Source of the DNA: Ligustrum vulgare
Taxonomy: Eukaryota > Streptophyta > Magnoliopsida > Lamiales > Oleaceae
NCBI GenBank assembly: GCA_963555705.1
Contig: OY743170.1
Span: forward strand, 15,043,096 to 15,107,095
DNA: 64,000 bases
Direction of reading: 5' to 3'
The notes under the pieces are model-generated. The model ran no database searches. It saw only the letters and a list, made by a program, of their open reading frames with translations, and was not told the DNA's origin. Positions 11,301 to 20,300 of the stretch are shown one piece after another (the first letter of the stretch is position 1; each line of letters begins with the position of its first letter). The position numbers were made by a program, and so were the translations under genes.

Positions 11301-14300
11301 TATATCTCACTCAGACGAATGGATTATGGATTCGGGTTGCACTTATCACATGTGTCCCAACAGGGAGTGGTTCTTCAAACTCGAAGAACTAAATGGTGGT
11401 GTTGTTTACCTCGGCAATGATGAGATCTTGCAAACAACAGGGATAGGTTCAATCCGTTTGAGATGTCATGATGGATCAACTAGAATTCTGATAGACGTAA
11501 GGTATGTACCAAATTTGAGTAAGAATCTCATCTCCGTGGGAGCCTTAGAATCTAAAGGCATGTTCGTGACTATACGAGATGGAGTTCTGAAAATTGCTAA
11601 AGGCGCACTCGTGGTAATGAAAGGCATAAGGAGAAATAATTTGTATTACTTCCAAGGTAATACAGTTATTGGATTGGCGGCTACAGCATCAGGAGAAGAC
11701 GAAGATTCAGAAATCACAAAACTTTGGCACATGCGGTTGGGACATGCTGGTGAAAAAGCTATGCAAACTCTGGTGAAGCAAGGCCTATTGAAAGGAGCAA
11801 AAACATGCAAGATGGATTTTTGTAAACATTGTGTTTTGGGAAAACAGACAAAAGTAAAGTTTGGTACTGCAATCCATAATACAGAAGGTATTCTGGACTA
11901 TGTTCACTCAGACGTGTGGGGACCTACAAGGACATCTTCCTTGGGAGGTATGCACTATTTCGTTACTTTTGTCGATGATTTTTCCAGAAGAGTTTGAGTG
12001 TATCTGATGAAGATAAAAGATGAAGTATTAGATCGTTTTCTTATATGGAAGAAGATTATGGAGACGCAGACGGGCAGAAAAATCAAACGACTCAGATCAG
12101 ACAATGGTGGAGAATACAAGAGTGATCCGTTTCTTAAAATCTGCCAAGATGAAGGTATTATGCGACACTTCACAGTCAGAAATACACCACAGCAGAATGG
12201 GGTGGCTGAACGCATGAATCGAACATTGCTGGAGAAGGTTCGATGTATGTTGTCTAATGATGGATTGGACAAGAAATTTTGGGCTGAGGCAGTAATATAT
12301 GCGAGTCATCTCATTAATCGTTTACCATCTGCTGCCATTGGAAATAAGACACCTATGGAAGTTTGGTATGGAAAACCTGCTACTGACTATGATTCTTTAC
12401 ATGTTTTTGGTTCCACTGCATTCTACCATGTAAAAGAATCTAAGTTGGATCCAAGAGCTAAGAAAGCACTGTTTATGGGGATCAGCTCTGGAGTAAAGGG
12501 ATATCGCTTATGGTGTCCTGATATGAAGAAGATAATTCTTAGCAGGGATGTCACTTTTGATGAATCTGCTATGTTGAAAAAGGTGACCGAGGGTGCTCAG
12601 CAGCAGGTGGAGCAAGTTCCGCAACAGGTGGAGTTTGATGCAACTTTGATTGACCCAGCAGGTGAAACTCCAATAGCAGAGGAGTATGTTGAAGAACAAC
12701 AAGAAGAGGAGGTTTCAACCCAAGAACCTCCATCGCAACCGAGATCAATTGCAGTTGATAGGCCACGAAGAGAAATTCGAAAACCTGCTCGATTTGTTGA
12801 TATGGTGGCCTATGCACTTCCAATTGTAGATGATGATGTTCCTTCTACTTACAAAGAAGCTGTCAGAAGTTCTGAAAATGATCAGTGGAAGGAAGCTATG
12901 GCAGATGAAATGCAGTCCCTTCAGAAGAACAAAACGTGGGAGCTAGCTCAACTTCCGAAGGATAAGAAGTCAATTGGGTGCAAATGGGTATTTACAAAGA
13001 AAGAAGGATTTCCTGACAAGAACGAGGTTCGCTTCAAGGCACGGTTGGTGGCTAAAGGATACGCTCAGAAGGAAGGAATTGATTATAATGAAGTATTTTC
13101 TCCAGTTGTGAAACATTCTTCCATTCGTATTTTATTGGCCTTGGTAGTGCAGTTTGACTTGGAACTAGTTCAACTTGATGTGAAGACCGCCTTTCTGCAC
13201 GGTGATTTGGAAGAGGAAATCTATATGACTCAGCCAGAAGGATTCAGGGTTGCTGGAAAAGAAAATTGGGTTTGTAAATTGAGCAAATCGCTATATGGAC
13301 TTAAGCAGTCACCGAGGCAGTGGTATAAGCGATTTGACAAGTTTATGTTGGAGCAAAAGTACACACGAAGCAAGTTTAACCATTGTGTTTATTTTCACAA
13401 GCTAAAAGATGGATCTTTCATATATCTACTCTTGTATGTTGATGATATGCTGATTGCATCAAGGAGCCATGAAGAAATTGACAGATTGAAGGCTCAGCTA
13501 AACCAAGAGTTCGAGATGAAAGATCTCGGTGAGGCAAAGAAGATTCTTGGCATGGAGATAAGCAGAGAAAGAAACAGAGGTAAGCTTTGTCTGACTCAAA
13601 AGCAGTATTTGAAGAAAGTATTACAACGTTTTGGTCTAGACAATCAGTCAAAACCTGTAAGTACTCCACTTGCCCCTCATTTCAAGCTTAGCTCTACGAT
13701 GTCTTCCAACACCGACGCGGAACGAGAATACATGTCAAAAGCTCCTTATGCAAATACAGTTGGAAGTTTGATGTATGCAATGGTGTGTACAAGACCTGAC
13801 ATTTCACATGCAGTTGGAGTGGTGAGTAGGTATATGCATAGTCCTGGTAAAGGACATTGGCAAGCTGTGAAATGGATTTTAAGGTATATTTTGAAAACCA
13901 TTAATATTGGTTTAGTGTTTGAGCGGGATGATTCACTTGGTCATTGCGTAGTTGGATATGTTGATTCTGACTATGCTGGTGATTTGGATAAACGTCGATC
14001 AACGACTGGATATGTGTTTACTCTTGCAAAAGCTCCAGTCAGTTGGAAGTCCACTTTACAGTCTACAGTCGCTTTGTCTACGACAGAAGCAGAATATATG
14101 GCAGTTACAGAGGCTGTTAAAGAGACAATTTGGCTGCAGGGGTTACTTGGTGAATTGGGAGTCGTTCAGAAACACATCACTGTGTATTGTGATAGCCAGA
14201 GTGCTATTCATTTGGCAAAGAACCAAGTCTACCATGCACGGACGAAGCACATCGATGTTAGATATCATTTTGTGCGGGAAATTGTTGAAGAAGGGGAGAT

Positions 14301-17300
14301 CCTACTTCAAAAGATTCTAACAGCTGAAAATCCTGCAGATATGTTGACCAAAGTGGTAACAGCGATCAAGTTCAATCATTGTTTGGACTTGATTAACATC
14401 CTGCGAATTTAAACACCTACGAGGTGTGTGGTGCTAACAGGCACAATTGGAGACACTCTTTCTCATTTTGTTTGGAAGCAGTTCATTTGAATCAAGATTG
14501 AAGCCAAGGTGGAGATTGTTGGCCATTATTTCAATAGTGGCTTCAAATTATTTTTATTTGTTTATGGTTAATCTTTACCTAATTAATTAGGTAAAGAAAT
14601 TTGGTAATGGACCATTAAGAATACTATGGTTCATTTTTTGTCCTATAAATAGGACTCTCCTCTTCCATTGAATTCATCCCAAATCACAAGTAAAAGAAGA
14701 AAACATTCATTGGTTTTTCTCTTGTGATAATTTGTAGTTTGTGAGAAAGAGTGTTTAGTGAGGTAGAGATATTTGTATTCCACATTTGTCATATTAGTGA
14801 AAATTTTGGAATCTCCCTCCGTGGACGTAGGCAATTTGCCGAACCACGTAAATCTTGTGTTGTTCTCTTTCTCTTTCGAATTCGTTATTTCTATTTTTGC
14901 ATTGGTCGAACCGTCGGTTAATTCGCTTCCGCACAACAGGATCAATCCGAATCAAGGGATCGAAGTTATTTGTGCAGAAAAGTCATTACGGCCGTAACGA
15001 AGGACCTTGAAGGCTGTAACTCTTATAATCATGGCCGTAAATTCTACTATCACGGTCGTAACCAAGTCTTGGGGAAAAATGAAGAATTTCAGCAGAACAA
15101 GGCTTATGGCCGTAAGTCTGGAAGTTACGGCCGTAACATCCAAGCCGAGGGCATTTTACGGCCGTAATCAAATTCGTCACGGCCGTAACTACTGAAACAG
15201 TTTTGGACCAGAGAGGGGCTTACGGCCGTAATCCCGGTATTTACGGCCGTAATTGAGTAGCGGCCAGATTTTGCGAGGATTTTTAATTATTTTGTTTCCT
15301 TTTTGGTTTTTGAGTTATTTGCCTATTTTAGTATGTTAGCTTAATTAGAATTCTATTTTGAGTCAATTAGCCGTTAGGTTATTTTTCTTATTTATATTCA
15401 TTTTCATGATTGTAAAGAACAGTTTGAGTTTATGAATTAAATTGAGAGAGAATTCTCCAAAAATTGAAAAGTTGAGTTATTCCCTTTTTCTTGAACTTAT
15501 CAAAGATCCAATCTTTGTGGTGTTCACCCAACGAACTTATCAAGGAATTGACAAATCTTGTGGCGTTCACCAATCTTGGTTCTTCAATCCGCATCGTCAT
15601 TAATTGCGTCGTGATTGTCAGGTCAAGGTTTTATCGTCGATTTATCTTTAATTCCATTGTTTATTTCCTCGTGTTCTTGTTTATTTTCATGTTTGATCTG
15701 ATTTAGATCTTTCCTAGGTTTTAATTGTGCTATTTTCGCGTGTTTGTCGAGATTCCCCGATTGGGATCTCATCATCTGGTATCAGAGCTTAGATCTATTT
15801 CAGATTCTTGCGTTTCTTGTTAATTCTTGATTTTCTTGATTTTTTTCGTGTTCTTCGCGCTCTTTGTGTCAGTCATAATTTTCTTCAGTTTGATCCATAA
15901 GAGTCAGTCCCAAAAATTCAAAAGTGTTTTTCTTGTTCGTTTTTCGTCTAAATCCAGTTCCCTTTTTTCTACCATACTCGTAGTCCAATTCTCTGGCAGA
16001 TTATTAAAAAAAATTCTAAAAATTCCCAAATATTCCGAATTTTCTCAATTTCCAAATTTCCTTATTCTTGTTCGTGTCTTAAAAATGTCTGATAGAAAGG
16101 GTTCCACATCTTCATCTTCTGTTGGAGACAGAAAATAGCTCAGGAGTGTGAATAGAAAGGATGAACAGGGTAGTGATGATATTGCAGCAATGAGGGCACA
16201 ATTTGAGAGGTTTATGGCTCAGATGGAGAATCGAGATGCAGAACGTGAACAAAGACCTCGTGATCAATTCATGATGGTTCTCGGGTTAGGAGAGGTAATA
16301 GGCGTGAGGTTGGTATAGATGATGAAGACATGGGAAGTGAAAGTGGAAGTATATCTTTGGAAAGTATGCGAAGAAGGGATAGAGGAGATAGGTATGAGGG
16401 GAGGCATGATAGGGAGCGTCATGATGTTAGGAGGCATCTTGGGGGTAGAGATGTTGTTGATGACGACCTTGGAAAAATTAAAGTGAAAATACCATCGTTC
16501 CAAGGTAGGAGTGATCTGGATGCGTACTTGGATTGGGAGACCAAGATTGAATGGCTATTTGATTGTCACAATTATTCAGAAAGAAAAAAAGAAGAAGATG
16601 AAATTAGTCGTAATTGAATTCACCGATTATGCAAATATTTGGTGGGATCAGCTAGTGACGGGTAGGAGGAGGACCTTGAGGAGCCAGTGGAGACTTGGGG
16701 TGAATTAAAAACCATAATGAGGAAGCGGTTTGATAAGATTCGAAGCGCGGAAGAAACGCCGGAAAGTTCCGAACTCAGGTTGTGGTTGGACGGATGAATC
16801 ATGACCCGATATTTACGACGCGATGGCTCGACGATGCAGAATAAAGAACCACGACTTTCGAAACGCCACAAGGATTTGCCTAATCTCCTTGATAAGTCTC
16901 TGATTTGAACGCCACAAATATTCTCAAGAATTATTTGATAAGTTCGATATTTGAACGCCACAAGAAATATTCATGATAAGTTTGAAAACATAGGAATCCA
17001 CCTATATCTTTTATTGAATACTCAATAAAAACTGTTTATATCAAAATCAAGTCTCTTTACAATGAATGAAAAAAGCGTATGAATAAGAAAACAAAAATCC
17101 TAATCGCTAATTAACTCAAAATAGAATCCTAATTAAACTAAAATAACTAAAATTGAAAAAAGGAAATAAAATAAACAAGATCCTACGAAATCTAATCCGC
17201 TCCTCGGTTACGACCGTGAAAGCTCCAATTACGGCCGTAAGCCGCTTGCTGATGAAGAGTTACGGCCGTGACTTCATTATTTACGGCCGTAAGTGTAAAG

Positions 17301-20300
17301 ACTTGAAATTCTGCATTTTAACCCGAGACTGGATTACGACCGTGACAAGCTGGGCATTACGGCCGTAAGGATGAAACTGGTCCTTTTTTCTTTGTTTGGC
17401 TTGAATATTTGAACTTTCCCGTCAAGCCTGCTATGATTCGTATTATCGGGGTTCTGGATCACATCACGGTTTGTGCCGACTCATTATTATAGAGATATTT
17501 ACCAGAGACTATAGGGTATGACTCAGGGGTCGAGGAGTGTAGAAGATTATCATAAGGATATGGAGGTGGCGATGATTCGGGCTAACGTGGTGGAGGATCG
17601 GGAAGCTACGATGGCTAGGTTTCTGATTGGGCTGAATAGAGATATTGCCAATGTCATTGAGCTGCAACATTATGTGGAGCTAGAGGATATGGTGCATATG
17701 GCCATGAAGGTGTAAAGACAACTAAGGCGAAAGGGGGCAGCAAGACATTCACCATCTTATCCTACATCACAACCGAAGCAGGAACATCATGATGAACATA
17801 ACCCGAAAGGGAAGGAGGAGCCTACAACGAAAGGTAAAAATATTTCTGATTCTCAAACTACTCGGGATAGGAATATTAAGTGTTTTAAGTGCTTGGGTAC
17901 GGGTCATATAGCATCCCAGTATCCAAATAGGAGGCTAATGATTTTGCGTGATAATGGCGAAATTAGTTCCGATGATGAATTTAAGGGAATGCCTAAGTTA
18001 GTGGATGTTGGGGCTAGTAGTAGTGATGAGGAAGGGCTGACTTATGCTGTTAAAGATTCACTTGTTAATCGGTGTATCCTTAGTACTAGGGTCAGGGTGG
18101 ATGAAATTGGTGAGCAAAGGGATAATCTTTTCCATACTAGATGCTTAGTGGGTAAAACGGTTTGTGGTATGGTGATTGACGGGGGAAGTTGTACTAATTT
18201 GGTTAGTACAATATTGGTTGAGAAATTGGGTTTGAGCTTGATAAAACATCCGAACCCTTATAAATTGCAATGGCTGACCGAGTCGGGAGAAATTAAGGTA
18301 AATAAGCAGGCTATGGTCAATTTTGCCATCGGGGGTTATAAGGATGAGGTGGTTTGTGACGTGGTACCTATGCATGTTGGCCATATTTTGTTGGGAAGGT
18401 CATGGCAACATGATAGGAGGGTAGTGCACGATGGGTTTAAGAATCAGTATTCATTTGTGAAGGGTAGGAAGAAAATTACCCTTGTTCCGTTATCTCTGAA
18501 AGAGGCTCAAGAGGATCAGTTAAAAACCATGCGTGAGTTTGAAAAAAGAAATAAGAGTGTTGAGGCCATGACCTCAGAAAAAGGAGAGGGTGTGAAAGTT
18601 GAAAACAAGAGAGTTGAGACCACGACCTCAGAAAAATGAGAGAATGAGTGTAAAAAGAAAAGAGAGTCCACCCCCAAATTGAGTTTATTTGCACAAAGGT
18701 TGGTGTACAAGAGTTCTTGCCTTGCACTTAACCAAGCTAACCATTCCCTTCCCGGTTCTATTAAATTTGTTTTGCAGGGACATAAATCAAGCCATAAACT
18801 TAAGGCGGGAAAGAAATTCATTGGCAAGAATGAGCAGCCCAAAAGTCTAAAAGATCGTACGAAGCTTAAAAATGATCATCGAACCCAGGAAAGTAGGAGG
18901 AGTTTGAAAAGCCGACCAAAAATGGATTCGAGATCGAATCCTTTTCAAGAGAGGGAGTATGATATGATCTAGACCAGGCATCGAAGGGCGAAATCGAGCC
19001 ATTGGTAATATGACAGTGATCTACGTGCAAAACGGAGCAAGTTCCATGTTGAGGTCGAGCCGAGAAGAGGGACGGATCAAGTCGAATCAAGGGATCGAAG
19101 TTATTTGTGCAGAAAAGTCATTACGATCGTAATGAAGGACTTTCACGGCCGCAACTCTTATAATCACGGCCGTAAAATCTACTATCATGGCCGTAACCAA
19201 GTCTTGGGGAAAAAGGAAGAATTTCAACAGAACAAGGCTTACGGCCGTAAGTCTGGAAGTTACAGCCGTAACATCCAAGCCGGGGGCATTTCACGGCCGT
19301 AATCAAATTCGTCACGGCCGTAACTACTGAAGCAGTTTTGGACCAGAGAGGGGCTTACGGCCGTAATCCCGGTATTTACGGTCGTAATTGAGTAGCGGCC
19401 AGATTTTGCGAGGATTTTTAATTATTTTATTCTCTTTTTGGTTTTTGAGTTATTTGCCTATTTTAGTATTTTAGCTTAATTAGAATTCTATTTTTAGTCA
19501 ATTAGCGGCTAGGTTATTTTTCTTATTTATATTCATTTTCATGATTGTAAAGAACAGTTTGAGTTTATGAATTAAATTGAAAGAGGATTCTCCAAAAATT
19601 GAAAGGTTGAGTTATTCCCCTTTCTCTTGAACTTATCAAAGATCCAATTTTTGTGGCGTTCACCCAACGAACTTATCAAGGAATTGACAACCCTTGTGGC
19701 GTTCACCAATTTTGGTTCTTTGATCCACATCGTCATTAATTGCGTCGTGATTGTCGGGTTAAGGTTTTATCGTCGATCTGTCTTTCATTCCGTTTTTTTT
19801 TCCTCGTGTTCTTGTTTATTTTTATGTTTGATATGATTTAGATCTTTCCTAGGTTTTAATTGTGTTATTTCCACGTGTTTGTCGAGATTCCCCGATTGGG
19901 ATCTCATCAAAAGGTTTAAAATTACCTCAGCAAGCAATTCCGGATCTGAAACCCTTTCCTCTTCATCCACAACCACATTTTCTAACTTCAACTAGACAGA
20001 ACAGGTAAACAAGTTAAAAAAAAAAAAAGGAAAAAAGGAAAATGCAACATTGGCCAGCACCAATGCCACATGTAACGCAAAGGGAGAGACTGACAATCAA
20101 AACATAAAGTGATTGACCAAGCAATGTCAGCTAACAGAGGCAGTTTAGCAAAGTTTATTATTCATCATGCAAGGGATGAACTCATTCACAATAACTGGTA
20201 AAAACAAACATCTAACCAGAACAAGGACCACTGCACTTAACCCCTTTTTCTTCACATTTCTACCAAGACACCACATTTCTTCGAAATATTCATCATATCT

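Larger units (their letters stand above)
9810..14938 (+). mobile_element. full-length Ty1-copia element (Tnt1-like), nested in the gypsy 5' LTR
   Basis: The element is 5,129 bp with 422-bp LTRs at both ends (TGTTGG...ACAACA) and a perfect 5-bp target duplication GGATC (9805-9809 and 14939-14943). The primer site TGGTATCAGAGC (10234-10245) is complementary to initiator Met-tRNA, and a purine tract (14506-14515) precedes the 3' LTR. The LTRs differ by about five substitutions plus one short Ts/As-rich tract, so the insertion is fairly recent and younger than its gypsy host. The single polyprotein frame is broken only by one in-frame TGA. Confidence 0.95.
9691..19909 (+). mobile_element. non-autonomous Ty3-gypsy element with two nested insertions, in HscB intron 4
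   Basis: Two 950-bp LTRs bound the element: 9691-9809 joined to 14944-15774, and 18960-19909. Both start TGATATGATC and end CTCATCA. The flanks share AAAG (9687-9690 and 19910-19913), a 4-bp duplication, or 5 bp with one mismatch. A primer site complementary to initiator Met-tRNA (15777-15788) and a polypurine tract (18947-18959) complete the structure. The internal part codes for gag and protease only. The insertion begins about 12 bp beyond the splice donor of HscB exon 4, and the element is antisense to the host gene. Confidence 0.9.

Noticed and set aside
12097..12823. Minus-strand open frames under the copia integrase and reverse transcriptase
   Set aside because: These are antisense shadows of the polyprotein.
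14986..15195. Several overlapping frames on both strands in the gypsy LTR, repeated at 19087-19315
   Set aside because: They are open only because the repeated TTACGGCCGTAA motif reads without stops in several frames. There is no protein evidence.
15827..16138. Phe/Val-rich open frame resembling a membrane protein after the gypsy primer site
   Set aside because: It is the AT/TC-rich leader of the gypsy internal region; the hydrophobic look comes from TTC/TTT codons. The true gag start is at 16085 in the same stretch.
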